Made by a program: the position numbers and the translations under genes. A model generated the notes under the pieces. The model was given only the letters and a program-made list of their open reading frames with translations, was not told the origin of the DNA and did no database searches. DNA of 64,000 nt from Urophycis tenuis (Eukaryota; Chordata; Actinopteri; Gadiformes; Phycidae): NCBI GenBank assembly GCA_036785325.1, contig JAXIVH010000018.1, positions 6,890,492-6,954,491 of the forward strand, read 5' to 3'. Below, in pieces: positions 41,074 to 54,754 of the stretch (position 1 is its first letter; each line of letters starts with the position of its first letter).

Positions 41074-42008
41074 TGTAACCTGGACGTGTGTCCCTCTCTC
41101 TTACTCAGATTCACACTCACTGTTCTTCTAGGTTGGGAAAGGAGATTGGCAGTAGCAGGCTCTGTAATAGAGTAAATGAGACCTCCAACCCACACACCAC
41201 ACAGGACCACAGTTTATAAAACAGAAAATGATCTTTATGTAAAAATAAACTCAAATATACCACAAAAATACTTTAAACAATCAAAATGGATGTAAAACGA
41301 AAAAAAGAATAAAGTATTTCAATGCCTCAAAAAATTAAGAAAAGAATAAAATAAAACTAAAGAAATAAGTGCACTTTGTGTTAGGGAAAAAATAAATAAA
41401 TGTGGTACCACTTTACTGTTTCGCGGTCAGTTATTGGTTAGTCTTGAGCTCAACAAAAAACAACCTGAGTTCAGGCGGAGAAAAAATGCAAAAAATGGAT
41501 AGAGCTTCTCAGGTGGATTCCTTCCTTTTTTTCCTACCGCCCTCCTGGTACGGCAAACATCGCTATGTCGATGTCCTGACACGCAGAAAGCAGCAATGGA
41601 GTCCTGGTCCACGCGAAGCAGCTCCTCGCATGGCACAGACAGAATCGTCCCTCAAAAAAAAAACAGTCAGAATAGTTCAAAAGTTGAGGAAATACTCCGA
41701 CAGAGCCTCTCCTACGACGTCTTGGAAGCAATTACTCGCTCGCAGTTCAGCACCAATCGCAACGTTCATCGATATTAAAAGGAAACTCCCAATCATGTGC
41801 CAACTGGAGAACAACGAGTTTCTCACTGCCTACTCTATTCACTCCGTCCTTTCCTCTCGGTGTGTCACACCCTCATACACACCGAGCTACAGGTGATGCG
41901 TTCAAGGCGGCATCGGGAATCTCCATACCGGCCAAAACCTGAATGGAAACTACGATGCATTCAAGGAACCTGGTATTTCCTAGTGCTCTAAATCTAACCA
42001 GGGTTACA
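41074..42008 (-). repeat. Gypsy 3' LTR, copy B
   Basis: 935 bp with TGTAACC inverted tips. It retains the 45 bp (about 41403-41448, GGTACCACTTTACTG and following) that the matching LTR of copy A has lost. The polypurine tract is at 42009-42022. Confidence 0.92.
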
Positions 42009-42018
42009 CTCTCCCCCT

Positions 42019-42882
42019 CTAGACTGCATGAGTCCCTGCATGCATCCTTGGCCCTACAGGTACAGATACGTGCGAAATAGCAGCTCCTAAAGCCTGAAAG
42101 AACGAACTGATGGCCAAGGTTAAAGGCTCCCCCAGCTCATCATAAGTGAGTTTCCGAGGCGGAGGTCTCTCCCTAACAGAACGCCTCACACTTGTGTTCT
42201 CAGACTCTAGACTCTCAGATACTACATTGTCAGTGTCTGTGACTACAGGGTCTGTGGTGATGGGATCTGTGACCTCTTGAACAGGTGAGATGTGTGTCAT
42301 GTCAGGTTCAGGGATGTCAATAACAACATGGTCTGGGGCTCTACATTGAGAAGTAGGATGTGTGACTGTACTACCACCCTCAGAGCTGACAAGGGGAGTT
42401 TCTGGTTGAAACTGCGTGGAGCTTTGGGGCACAAAGGAAGGGGTATCAGGGTTTAACACCCTGGAAGTTGGTTGAGACTCATCAGAACCTCCTTCCCTTT
42501 GCAGGAAAGGACCCCTTGTGATGATTTCTGGCACCCATGCAGTAGAATACAGCTCATCCTCATCACTGTACGACTCGTCCTCTTGACAATCAGCATCCTC
42601 CTGTGTGTCTTTTGTCGTTTTGTTCCTCAATCTCCTCTTCTTTGATATGTCAATGGGAGAACTGTTCTCTCTGATCTCTGTTACAGGCAGGAAGCCGCAC
42701 GGCAGAAGAAGATCTCTATGCAATGTGTGCTGTGGCCCCTCCCCTGCTTCAGGTTTAACTACATAGACGGGACTGTCCTTAATCCGTTTAACAACAACAT
42801 GGATTTTCTGTTTCCACCTATCTGCTAATTTGTGTTTCCCCCTGATATTCACATTTCTCACTAAGACCCTATCCCCCTCCAA
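42019..42882 (-). pseudogene. Gypsy pol C-terminus (copy B)
   Basis: 287 aa, nearly identical to 15164-16027 (R-to-H and L-to-S changes visible). Same GPY/F-like module and acidic tail, likewise severed from the rest of pol by the BEL element. Confidence 0.85.
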
Positions 42883-43680
42883 GAGTTCAGCTGCCTTGAC
42901 CTTTTTGTCAAACCTAGTGTAAGAGCCAGTTTTCCCTCTGTTGTCTTTGTTTCATGTCTTACCGTAACCGTCCACTGGGGGCACCTGTATTGTAATTGGG
43001 GTCACAGCAATATAAGGGGGAACCTTTGTTCAGGTGACAGGTGTTGCCTGACGGAGTGGAACACATACAGTTTTGACCGCTTCACTCGGCGTATGTATGA
43101 GAACTTTCTGTCGTGTTTAACACAATAAATTACGCAAAGCAAGAAGACGTCAAGATTGTTTATTCATGCATACTCGTTTCCACCTGCTGAGCAAGCGCGT
43201 CTGATTGGTGTTTAGTCAAGCAACACTTCAGGAGCTTCAAGCGGTAGGCTTAGCTTCTATATCTCAAGTCAAAACTGTATCTCGCGCCATCGAGACGGAT
43301 CAAGATTTTCCAAAGTGGATGTAGCTGTTCATCGTGCGATTGGAGGAAGACCTGACTTGACTACGGAACCGGGGGCGAGGGCCCTCTTCAGCATCGCAAC
43401 TTTGTATCACCACAGTGGAGGAAGACCTTTTCGCCGAAAGTCTGCTAGATCTACCGGTACATGCTTTGGAGTAAAGGCGCCCGACGAAAGGTATGTGTAG
43501 CGCTACCTACTGAATGAATGGCCATTCAGTTTATGTGCACACATTGTGGGGTAAAAATCCAATGCACTGGTGACAACCGGGCTTGGGGTTAACGCTGGTC
43601 GTGGATTATTCCACTTCGTTTGAACTCGTTGACTTCGTTGCGAATTTTGCGAACTTTTCGAAACCTTTTGGATTACCGTA

Positions 43681-44184
43681 ATGATGCTAGAGGATACCGC
43701 TGTGGACGGGCCCGTGGAGCCGTCTGACGAATTGAACATTGAAGATGTCGATGCGCAAAATGACAAACAAAAAAGAGTGGTCAAATTAACTCCCAAAGCG
43801 CTTGCTGAAAGACTCGAACGTTTACAAAATGACAGGCGAAATGTGTTGAATAATGCTTCAAGGCTAAGGGATGTGTTGCAATGTTTTATGGAAAAAAATG
43901 ACAAAAAACAGGTTGAAAGTGTTTTTAATGATTTGTTGAAAAAATGTGACGAAGCTAAAGGTTTTCATGCATCTTTAATGAGTATGTTGCCAACTGAAGA
44001 AAAGGACAGACATGATGTGTGGTTTAAAGCCAAAATGATTGCTAATAATGATGTTATTTCTAAAGTGCAATTCTGGGTGTCAAAGTGTGATGGAAATGTG
44101 ACATGTGATGCTGCCACTGGTGTTGATGATGTTAACCCTGAAGATAGCATCTCCAATGTACCCAGCACCAATGTACCCAGCTGA
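43681..44184 (+). pseudogene. BEL gag N-terminal part (copy B)
   Basis: Same 167-aa ORF as 16826-17329 with one visible change (E-to-K near residue 114). It ends at the same shared frameshift. Confidence 0.75.
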
Positions 44185-44189
44185 CCAGA

Positions 44190-45356
44190 CGGTCAGGGAA
44201 AAGTGGTTATAGTGGTAGACTTAGCACTGCATCCTCTACAACCAAGGTAAAGGCGGAGAAGGCAGCACTGGTCACTTGTTTAGCTGCTTTAAAGGACAAG
44301 CACGCCCTTGAAGAGCAAGAACAGCAGATAAGGAGGAAAAGGGAGCAACAGGAATTGGAAACCATGATTGCTGAATCCACTGCTAAACTTGCAGTTCTCC
44401 AGTCCTCTGACAATTGCAGCTGTAAAGCATCCAATGCAATGAATTCCTACTTGGAGAAAATTACCAGGAAAGCTTCACACCAGTCGAACCCAATGGCAGA
44501 TGAATTCATGTATCCATCTCAAATGAAACACATGCGTAAGGAGCCTGTGCTTGCAGCGCCCCCAAAGGCAAAAGGTGCGCCACAGCAGAAGAGTGGAGCT
44601 CAGCCCACAGGTAGGCCAAAGCAACATGCCAACATCAATATGCTGACTCAGCACACCCTGGGCAAAGGACTACAATCCACACAAGCCACCAACCTACCAG
44701 CACCGAACATTGTCTCAGTAATGCAAAGGCAAAATGAAATAACATCTGCACTGGTCAAACAACAACTACTAGCATCACTGCCACCAAGAGACATCCCCTT
44801 GTTCAATGGAGATCATCTTCAGTACATTTCATTCATGCGTGCATTTGAGCAAGGAGTGGAGGAAAAGGCCAGCCAAAGTGACTGCTTGTACTACTTGGAA
44901 CAGTTCACCAGGGGGCAGCCTAGGGAGCTTGTTCGGAGTTGTCTGCACATGATGCCTGACCAAGGATATGCAACAGCAAAGCCCCTGCTAGAGGAACACT
45001 TTGGCAACAAGTACAAAGTCGCCACAGGATACATTGAAAGGGCTTTATCGTGGGCTCCAATACGAAATGAAGATGTCTCTGCACTCAAGGACCACTCTCT
45101 CTTCCTGAGAGGCTGCTGTAATGTCATGACAGAATTAGACTACATGCAGGAGTTGGAGATGCCAAGTAACATTCGAGCAATTGTCAGCAAGCTGCCATTT
45201 AAGCTCAGAGAGCGATGGAGGACCATTGCACATGACACATTGGAAGCAACAGGCAACAGGGCCGTATTTGACGACCTGGTCAAAGTGATTAAAGGCAGGT
45301 TAGCATCTTGTCTGATCCGCTATATGGCAACATCAATGACCCACCACCTGCAGTGA
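44190..45356 (+). pseudogene. BEL gag main part, DUF1759-like (copy B)
   Basis: Homologue of 17335-18501 (first ATG at 44355). Visible differences include P-to-H in the FNGDP motif and H-to-P near TAKHLLEEH. It ends at the same shared frameshift before the zinc knuckles. Confidence 0.8.
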
Positions 45357-46501
45357 ATGGAGGAAGAGCTGCCAGTAGGCCAAAGCCCTATACAGAGCAA
45401 AGGACTAACGGAAAAAGTTTCGCCACAACCATTGCACCTGTCGAGTCCGAACAGGCCAGAGGCTCGATGAACACTTCATCACGGCGTATCTATGCTGCAG
45501 CCCCAACTTGTGCATGTTGTGCCCAAAGCCACTCTCTCGACTGCTGTGAGCAGCTGAAGCGCATGAAGCACAGAGACAAAATAGACTTTATAAAGGAAAC
45601 CAGATTGTGCTTTGGCTGCCTGTGTCCAGGGCACATGAGCCGAAATTGCGAGCAGCGCCTGACCTGCGAGACATGTGGTCAAGCACATCCCACTACTCTC
45701 CATGTTGACAGGAGTGATGCAACAAACAGCAAACTTACAGCACAGGTCCAGGCCAGTGCATCCACAGCACCTGCTGGGCCTACAGGGTCACGGCCATCGA
45801 CAGAGATATGTGCACACACAGGGGCCGGAAGGGATCGCTGTCTGTTGTCCATCCTCCCAGTGCAAGTAAAATCTGCTAAAGGTGACAAAGTAATCCAGAC
45901 ATATGCGTTTTTAGACCCTGGCAGTTCAGCCACCTTTTGTTCAGAGCAGCTCATGCGAAAGCTTCACATCACTGGAAGGAGAACGCAGCTCCTACTGCGA
46001 AAAATGGGGCAAGAACGAGTGGTGCCGTCATACTCACTTGTTGGCTTGGAGGTGTCTGGCATTAATGACAACGTGTTCTATGAACTTCCAGAGACTCTGA
46101 CACAGAAGAAAATGCCCGTAAGCCCTGAGCACATCGTAACTACCAGAGACCTGGTGCAGTGGCCGTACCTGGCGAAAGACGATGTTCCCAAGATAAAGGC
46201 TGGTGTCGACTTGCTGATTGGCAGCAACGTGTCCAAGATACTGGAGCCTTGGGAAGTCATAAACAGCTGTGGGAGGGGCCCGTATGCACTGAAAACGGCG
46301 ATCGGATGGGTCGTTTCTGGTCCAGTGCATGAGAATTGCAGTCAGAGTGCTGACCACACATCGGCATCGGTCAATAGGATTTCTGTGCAAAGGCTGAAAG
46401 GAAAGCCATGTCTGCCACCAGGGCTATTCGAGAATCATGACTTGTACATCAAGAGGAGATGGAGACAAGTTCAATATATCTCGGATCTTTTCTGGAAGTG
46501 A
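45308..46501 (+). pseudogene. BEL zinc-knuckle end and Pao retropepsin (copy B)
   Basis: 397 aa, homologue of 18453-19661. It stops at a TGA (about 46499-46501) where copy A has a CGA arginine codon. The tyrosine codon mutated to stop in A is intact here. The two copies therefore acquired different stops after duplication. The knuckles and the FLDPGSSATF region are unchanged. Confidence 0.82.
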
Positions 46502-46750
46502 TGGATACGTGAATACCTTCCAATGCTTCAGGAGAGGCAAAAATGGAACGATCGCAAGGAGAATCTCAAAGAAGGAGATATTGTCATCATTATGGATCCC
46601 ACTGCTCCACGTGGCTCATGGCCACTTGCAACAGTCCTGGAAAAATACCCCGACAAATGGGGACTTGTCCGCTCAGTCCGCCTCCAGACCAAGAACAACA
46701 AAATTGAAAGGCCTGTTGCCAAGCTCTGCCTGCTGTATAAAGCAAATTAG
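46455..46750 (+). pseudogene. BEL polyprotein C-terminus, DUF5641 (copy B)
   Basis: Homologue of 19600-19895, interrupted by the TGA at 46499-46501. It ends CLLYKAN, followed by a purine-rich tract and the 3' LTR at 46893. Confidence 0.8.
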
Positions 46751-47224
46751 CAGTCTGACAGGGCAAGCGATTATGTGTCAACAGGGGTAATCTCATGATC
46801 TTTTATTCATTGTTTGTTTCTTTCACTGGCTCTTTTTGTTTGTTTATGAATTGTCATATTTGTATCCCAACAATTGCAATTAGGGGCCGGGGTGTAAGAG
46901 CCAGTTTTCCCTCTGTTGTCTTTGTTTCATGTCTTACCGTAACCGTCCACTGGGGGCACCTGTATTGTAATTGGGGTCACAGCAATATAAGGGGGAACCT
47001 TTGTTCAGGTGACAGGTGTTGCCTGACGGAGGGGAACACATACAGTTTTGACCGCTTCGCTCGGCGTATGTATGAGAACTTTCTGTCGTGTTTAACACAA
47101 TAAATTACGCAAAGCAAGAAGACGTCAAGATTGTTTATTCATGCATACTCGTTTCCACCTGCTGAGCAAGCGCGTCTGATTGGTGTTTAATCAAGCAACA
47201 CTTCAGGAGCTTCAAGCGGTAGGC

Positions 47225-50200
47225 TTAGCTTCTATACCTAGCCTTGTTCTTCCCTCCCATCTTCTGGAAGTTTTTCACAGCTAATGAGTAGCTCTCTTGA
47301 AGGCATTGGCGAAGGCCCTTAACATACTCTGAGTGGGTCTTGTGGCTTCCCATATCAGGGTGGATTCCCAGGACAAGATCAATTGGCAATCTGGGCTGCC
47401 TACCAAACATAAGTTCATAAGGCGAATAGCCTGTTGTGTCATTTCTTGTGCAATTGTATGCTTGGACCAATAGTTTGACGAAATCCCTCCAATGGTATTT
47501 GTCTTTCTCTTCCAGGGTCCCTAGCATACCGAGGAGAGTCCGGTTAAACCGTTCCACTGGGTTTCCACGGGGATGATACGGGGTGGTACAAACTTTGTCT
47601 GCTCCTATCAGTGTGCAGAGTTCTCTGATTGTCTTAGACTCAAAGTCTCTGCCCTGGTCGCTGAGCAGACGACTGGGGAACCCGTAGTGAACAATTAAGT
47701 TTTCCCATAGAGCCTTTGCAACAGTTTTGGCTTTTTGGTCTCTAGTAGGCACTGCCACAGCGAATTTTGTAAAGTGGTCAGTAATAACTAGAATGTTTCT
47801 TGTGTCTCTATTATCCGGCTCAAGAGATAGATAATCCATACAAACAAGCTCAAGTGGGTAAGTAGCAGAGATGTTTTCCAAAGGCGCAGCCTTTTGTGGC
47901 ACAGCCTTCCTTCTGAAACAGCGTTCGCACTTTTTGCACTTTTCCTCAATGTCTCTGGCCATTCTTGGCCAATAGAATCTGGCACGAGCAAGATGAAGTG
48001 CACGCTCAGAACCAAGATGGCCAACATCATTATGCACTCCCTGCAGTGCTCTCTCTCTGAACTGCTCAGGTAAAACCAACTGGTAGACAAAGTCGCCTCG
48101 TTCAGACCACTTCCTGTACAGGACTTCATCCCTGAGTTCAAGTTTTTTCCATTCCCTGAGAAGAAGTTTGACATCTGGAGGTTCGAGACTTGTCTCTCTG
48201 AAACTGGGTTTTACAGCTCTCCTCACAAAAGTAATGACACGCGAGATAGATGGATCATTGTTTTGAGCATTATACCAGTCAGAGTTGGTCATGGATGGTA
48301 AGGTGTCCTCACCGAAAACATCAGGCACGACAGAGGGGTCGACAACAAGAGACTCTGCAACAACAGGTTGCTCTGAATGATGGTCGTGTTCATCTTTAAA
48401 TGTCACAAGATGACGTTGACATAGTGCAGAGAACACTTCATGACCCATATCCTCTCTTGTCTCCATGAGCCGTTTTTTCATGTCCTCTATTCTCTCTCTC
48501 TCTTTAGTGAAAGCTTCATCCTCAAGAGGCGGACCTTGGGGCCGCCGGGATAACCCGTCTGCGTCACCGTTGGCCTGCCCTGCTCTGTACTTGATGGTGA
48601 ATTGGTAAGTAGAACGAGCGGCTAACCAGCGGTGTCCAGCAGCGTCTAGCTTTGCAGATGTCAGCACATATGTGAGGGGGTTGTTGTCGGTAAGTACAGT
48701 GAAACTTGACCCATAAAGGTAATCATTGAACTTCTCACAAACCGCCCACTTTAAGGCCAAGAATTCGAGCTTGTGAGTGGGATAGTTTCTCTCGCTCTTG
48801 GAAAGACCTCGACTGGCATACGCAACAACTCTGAGCTTCCCCTCCTGCTCTTGGTAGAGCGCCGCCCCCAACCCGTTGCGACAAGCATCGGTATGTACAA
48901 CATACGGCAGTTGTGGATTCGCAAAGGCAAGGATGGGCGCTGACGTCAATTTCTCAATCAGAGTTCTGAATGCATTCTCACACTCGGGAGTCCACTCCTC
49001 ACTGAGGAGTGCATTGGGGCTCACAAGAGGTATGGTGCGTTCCCTCTTGTACACTTTGCCTCTTTTCTTTGGTGGGCAAAAGCCCGCTGTCAGGCTATTA
49101 AGAGGTTTGGCTATCTGGGAATACCCCTCGACGAACCGCCGATAGTATCCAGCGAAGCCTAAGAAACATTTTAGCTCTTTCCTATTTAAAGGACGAGGCC
49201 AATCTCTCAAGGCAGATGCCTTGTCTGGGTCAGTATGAACTCCCCGCGCGTCGACCACATGACCAAGATACTTGACTGATGTCTTAAAGAAGTGACATTT
49301 TTCTGGAGACAGCTTAAGACCGTAATCTTTAAGACGGTTCAGCACCTTCATGAGCCGTGCTTCGTGTTCTTCCAATGTGTCTGAAAAGACAATCAAATCA
49401 TCCAGAAAGACCAATACCTCACTGAGGTGCAAGTCGCCAACACACCGCTCCATAAGCCGCTGAAAAGTGCTTGGTGCGTTTGTGACACCCTGAGGCATGC
49501 GGTTGAATTCAAAGAAGCCTAGGGGACACGTGAAAGCGGTTTTAGGCCTATCTTCTTCAGCCATCTCGACCTGGTGATAACCAGATTTAAGATCCATGAC
49601 GGAGAACCACTTTGCGCCGCTGAGAGCCACAAAGGTCTCTCCAATGTTCGGAAGAGCATAAGCATCTCTGATGGTTCGAGCATTTAGCTTTCTGTAGTCG
49701 ATGCATAGCCTGATCGAGCCATTCTTTTTCCGCACCAACACCACTGGCGATGCGAAAGGGCTCTGTGACTCTTTAATGATTCCTGCATCCAGCAGTTCTT
49801 TAAGATGTTGCTTGACCGCCTCCCTGTCACTGGGATGGATAGGCCTTGGCCTCTCCTTAAAAGGAGTTTCATCATGTAGTCTAATGTGATGTCTAACAGC
49901 AGTGGTGTGACCATGTGACAGGTCATCCCCAGCAAAGACTTCTGGAATGGATCGAAGCTTGGTGATGATACGGTCTTTCCATTGTTCAGATATTAGTGAA
50001 TCATCAAGGTTGAACTTGAGGTCGTTGTTGTCAGGCTTGTTTTGACTAGAGTCACATTGCTTTGGTTCAAGTGGTGTGATCTGTTGAGCTGCACATATTT
50101 GTGCAATGATGCATTTCGGCTGCAGCGTAACATCATGGTCGCCAAGGTTACGCAGGACGACGGGAACCTTGTTGCTGAATTTAAAGGGGATGTCCATTAG

Positions 50201-50788
50201 CGCAGCTTCGAGGAACACGCCACCTGGCAACCCATGGTTGGGTTCAAGCACAAATGTGGTTTGACTGTTCTTTTTCCGCCTTACATCACCTATGACACAG
50301 CACTTTTGCTTTGCAGGGATGGTGATGGGATTTCCACCATGTAACCTCACAAGATGTGCATGGTTGTCAAGGTCATGGATCCGGGAAATGTGCTGGAAGA
50401 TCACTGCAAGGTCTCTGGAGGCGAGTTGGTGAATGAACTCTGGGCCTCCTTGTTCAAGTACTCGTTCATAGAGTCTGAATAGCACATTTGTACCAATCAA
50501 CAGGGGGGTCCTGCTGTTGAACTGACACTCTGGCACCACAAGTGCTAACATAACTAGCTCCTCTTCTTTGCCAGAAACTGACAAGGGAAAAGTGACACGA
50601 GTTTCTATGTAGCCAAGGTAGGGGACATGCTGTCCACCAGCTCCCTCGATTTCAAGAAGAGCTTCAATAGGATGTACAGGTAAGAGACAGATGGTCCTTG
50701 TGAAAACACTCAGACACTGTTGTAACTTGTGACCCGGTGTCCATGATTGACTCACACTGTACGCCCTCAAGAAAGACAGAAGCTGCAC
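47225..50788 (-). pseudogene. Gypsy pol: protease end, RT, RNase H, integrase (copy B)
   Basis: 1187-aa open frame matching 20370-23933. I see only six amino-acid differences in the whole ORF (for example I-to-L near 243, G-to-D near 277, A-to-V near 386, M-to-T near 616, L-to-R near 720). RT FLDDLIVFS, RNase H DACRNG and the integrase D-D-E residues are intact. It is cut from its C-terminus by BEL and from the protease active site by the shared frameshift. Confidence 0.92.
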
Positions 50789-50939
50789 AACGAGGACCTA
50801 TAAGCCCTGGAGGTATTTGCTTTGTGCTACGGTAGGTTTCAGTCATTGTCTGTGTTATGACTGTCTTTTGTGTTTCAGCGCCACTAACTGATTTGTTGGG
50901 ACTGGGGTTATCCTCAACTTCAGCTACTGGGTGTCCCAT
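50664..50939 (-). pseudogene. Gypsy protease N-terminal part (copy B)
   Basis: Identical layout to 23809-24084, with the MDTGS active site and the same loss of frame shortly after. Confidence 0.8.
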
Positions 50940-50953
50940 GGCAGGAGCTGCTG

Positions 50954-51457
50954 CTAGTTTAAAGCAAATGGCGAAGCAGCCTGCTGAGCTAAGAACTTAT
51001 CTTGCCTCTCTCTAAGTTCTGCATTTTTCTTACGAAGCAGTGTGGGGTTAGGTTCATTTGAGCAATGAGCATCAATGTGGTTGTCTTCACCACACTTAAA
51101 ACAAAACCACGCCCTTGGCATTCCAGGCAATTTAAAGGGTCTCCTCATGTTGTTGCTACTGATTGCGAGGCAGCCTTTCTTTTGAGTTTCCACACTTCCC
51201 TTTTGACTTTGTGCTAGACAAGATAGCTCAGCTATCTTGTCCTCAATGCTAGAGATTTCAGCTTGTTTTGGTTTTGACACTGGGGAAGGGTTACTGTCAT
51301 AAGTGGGGTTCTGTGGCTTTTTGCTTAACTTTTCCAACTGTTTAGTTAGCTCATTCACTTTATTTTCAAGCTTTGATGCCTCATTTTGTTTTGTGTTGGG
51401 CAATGGGACAGGCTCACAGTCATAAGAGGGTATGTCAAAAACATGGTGGGCATACAT
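50954..51457 (-). pseudogene. Gypsy gag C-terminal part with CCHC knuckle (copy B)
   Basis: 167 aa as in 24099-24602, with one visible change (K-to-N in the coiled-coil stretch). Starts beyond the gag stop in another frame, as in copy A. Confidence 0.8.
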
Positions 51458-51458
51458 G

Positions 51459-52586
51459 TTAGCTTTTGAAGCACGCTTTTTTCATCCTGTCTAACTTTGC
51501 TGAACGACGGTCTTCCTCAGTTCTCAACATGAGTAGGAAGTCAGGGAACGTTGGCGGATTGTTCCTTTTGCACTCTAACTGTAGGCTTATGATGATGCTC
51601 TGATCCCAACAGCCCCTACAAAATTGTCTGAGCAAGTGATCATTGGTACTTTCAGCTGAGACTCCCCCTCTAGAAATTGCCCTTGTGAGGAGGCTATGGA
51701 GCCTGTTCAAGTATGCTGACGGCTTCTCTCTATTGTTTTGGTTAGAGCTGAGAAATGCAGCGAATAACTCCCCTCCATCCTCTACGACACCAAAAGCAGA
51801 ATCAAGTTGAGTGACATACACACTCGGCGGTGAAGAGATGCCAAGAGGCTTCACAACGTCAGCTGCTGGACTCAGCAAGCTCTCAAGAATCCTTCTTACT
51901 TTGTGAGCGTCACTCAGGGAGGAATCATCAAGGAGAAGATCGACTTGGGTGCGCCAAGTTTCATAATCCACCTCACCATTTGGCCTTGGCACCCGTCCAG
52001 AGAAAGTGCGCATCCTTATTTGTGGGGATGATGAAGTGGTGGACTCACTTCGGATCACATGCTCCACGATCACTTTCTGGATCTGAGGGGGGTTAAACAC
52101 ATTCTCAATGACGTGAACTGGGCTTACTGGTACACTAGCAGGTGCACTATGAACATGTGTAGGCTCTGCAGGTTCATTCTGGACAGTATTAGGTGTGTTA
52201 TCATTTTGTGTTGCATGTGGCTGTGTAGCATTAGTGTGTACGTTGTACGAGGTGCTCTGGTTTCCCTGCAGCTCCCCTTGAAGCACACTCAAGAAACCTG
52301 CCCTGCCACTACCTGAAACATACTGCAGCTCATCCAGGTATCTACGAGCTATCTCCTTCCCCATCTCTTCCTGACAAACCTCTCTAATGGTCCTTGCAAC
52401 CCACGACACAGCAGGGTCTTTTGGACTCGGTAAGGTACCCAAGGTAATGGGGTCGATTCTGGAGATAGACCTGTCAGATACGTACTGGATCAGGGCTCTA
52501 CCCTCCGGTTGTCCTGACTCATCGGGGATCCTAACTATTTTGAAAAATGTCTCCATTAACTCGAAACACAGTATTGATTTCTTCAT
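51459..52586 (-). pseudogene. Gypsy gag, N-terminal and capsid part (copy B)
   Basis: A 375-aa frame, uninterrupted where copy A has a 2-bp insertion. However, an extra base near 52545 (TTTTGAAAAATG against TTTTGGAAATG in A) puts the start of the protein in a different frame. The ORF's first about 15 residues (MKKSILCFELMETF) are therefore not the PNMA-like sequence seen in A. Neither copy has a wholly intact gag. Confidence 0.82.
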
Positions 52587-52735
52587 TTGTGTAATCTGAT
52601 CCTATACCTGTTACAAACAGGGAGTTCTGACCATTTATTTAAAACCGGTTGCAAATATCCATATCTGACTCAGTGGAATGAACTACAAAAGTGTGTACTG
52701 TGGGGTTGGAAGATCAGAAGCTACTATTTGCCAAT

Positions 52736-52753
52736 CTCCTGGCTGGCTCGCCA
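52736..52753 (-). promoter_or_regulatory. Gypsy primer-binding site, tRNA-Arg type (copy B)
   Basis: Identical 18-mer to 25882-25899, seven bases inside the 5' LTR. Confidence 0.7.
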
Positions 52754-52760
52754 CTTTTTA

Positions 52761-53691
52761 TGTAACCTGGACGTGTGTCCCTCTCTCTTACTCAGATTCA
52801 CACTCACTGTTCTTCTAGGTTGGGAAAGGAGATTGGCAGTAGCAGGCTCTGTAATAGAGTAAATGAGACCTCCAACCCACACACCACACAGGACCACAGT
52901 TTATAAAACAGAAAATGATCTTTATGTAAAAATAAACTCAAATATACCACAAAAATACTTTAAACAATCAAAATGGATGTAAAACGAAAAAAAGAATAAA
53001 GTATTTAAATACCTCAAAAAATTAAGAAAAGAATAAAATAAAACTAAAGAAATAAGTGCACTTTGTGTTAGGGAAAAAATAAATAAATGTGGTACCACTT
53101 TACTGTTTCGCAGTTATTGGTTAGTCTTGAGCTCAACAAAAAACAACCTGAGTTCAGGCGGAGAAAAAATGCAAAAAATGGATAGAGCTTCTCAGGTGGA
53201 TTCCTTCCTTTTTTTCCTACTGCCCTCCTGGTACGGCAAACATCCCTATGTCGATGTCCTGACACGCAGAAAGCAGCAATGGAGTCCTGGTCCACGCGAA
53301 GCAGCTCCTCGCATGGCACAGACAGAATCGTCCCTCAAAAAAAAAACAGTCAGAATAGTTCAAAAGTTGAGGAAATACTCCGACAGAGCCTCTCCTACGA
53401 CGTCTTGGAAGCAATTACTCGCTCGCAGTTCAGCACCAATCGCAACGTTCATCAATATTAAAAGGAAACTCCCAATCATGTGCCAACTGGAGAACAACGA
53501 GTTTCTCACTGCCTACTCTATTCACTCCGTCCTTTCCTCTCGGTGTGTCACACCCTCACACACACCGAGCTACAGGTGATGCGTTCAAGGCGGCATCGGA
53601 AATCTCCATACCGGCCAAAACCTGTATGGAAACTACGATGCATTCAAGGAACCTGGTATTTCCTAGTGCTCTAAATCTAACCAGGGTTACA
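52761..53691 (-). repeat. Gypsy 5' LTR, copy B (complete)
   Basis: 931 bp, TGTAACC-tipped. It has a 4-bp loss (TTTCGCAGTTATT against TTTCGCGGTCAGTTATT) relative to the other LTRs. It continues for 37 bp past the point where the copy-A LTR is cut. Confidence 0.92.
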
Positions 53692-54250
53692 CAGGGATTA
53701 AATAAAAGACACCTTATGCATCAGTCGAGACTCTCTCTATCCTTTAAATCCAAGGGCTGCTACAAAATCTAATGATCGATTATGTAGACATGATTTAACA
53801 AGCCCAGGGTAAAAGGTACATACAAGCGGTTTAGCAGATGGGTAGAGTCTACGCCAGCCAGTAATCACATTTTGTTAACACGTTAATCCACACTATCGCA
53901 CAGACACTAGGAATCAGAAGAAGATTGGTGAAACTTAGAAAATCAGCTCAGAGATTCTCAGAGTATAAGAACGCAAAATAACCATGATGACCAGGTAATG
54001 GCCTCCACTGGAACAATTGGAGAGAGAAAAAAGTATGTGTGCCACTTAGCTGCGATACATAAGGGTACATCCCAACAGTTGAAAGGTTCCAGAGTAGGAT
54101 GAGCCAGTACTACACCAGACAACCTGCAAAAGATCTTACCAGGTGAATGGGTCTATGTTAAAGGGTTCAAACAAAAGTGTAATGAACCAAGGAGAGAAGG
54201 GCCTTACAAAGTAGAATTGGCCACCCCAACAGCCCTGAAAGGGTAAGGAT

Positions 54251-54720
54251 CAGTGGCGGTTTTAGGCACGGGCAGACCGGGCAGCCGCCCGGGGCGGCAC
54301 TTTGGGGGGGGCGGCACGAGATCGTCAAAAAAAAAAAAAAAATCATCTGCGCCGCAAAGCGCTTCTCTATAATCTATCTATCATGTCACTATGAGGGGGC
54401 AAATTGTCCCCCCCTGCAGTTGTGGGGGGGGGGGGGGGGGGGGGACACGGGACTGCGACGACAGTTCAACTCTGGTCGGGTCGGTCTCCCAAATCGCGCC
54501 CCTGCTTCAGAAAGCTGTGTCTGTGTGTGAGAAGGAGAAAGGGGAGGGGTGCGCAGGGGACAGTTCACCTCTGGGTCTCCAGAAATTGAACGGACAACAA
54601 GGGGGAGGGGGAACGATTTGTGCAATTGAGAAATATTTATATTTTTCTTCCTGTTTGTGCGCCCCTCCCCCCCCCCCCAAAAAAAAAAAAAAAAAAAAAT
54701 TGTTTAAAAAAAAAAAAAAG

Positions 54721-54754
<34 letters not shown>

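Larger units (their letters stand above)
42918..47236 (+). mobile_element. BEL/Pao element nested in Gypsy pol (copy B), internally deleted
   Basis: Same length (4319 bp) and same 5-bp CCTAG duplication (42913-42917 and 47237-47241) as in copy A. LTRs 42918-43261 and 46893-47236 differ at three positions. The RT/RH/IN deletion and both gag frameshifts are shared with A. Confidence 0.93.
41074..53691 (-). mobile_element. Ty3/Gypsy LTR retrotransposon (copy B), both LTRs complete, interrupted by BEL
   Basis: Homologue of 14264-26804 at offset 26855 across most of its length. Both LTRs are whole here: 3' LTR 41074-42008 and 5' LTR 52761-53691. It is therefore the better reference for the family, about 8.3 kb without the nested 4319-bp BEL. 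Flanks GCAAG (left) and CAGGG (right) do not form a convincing target duplication. Confidence 0.93.
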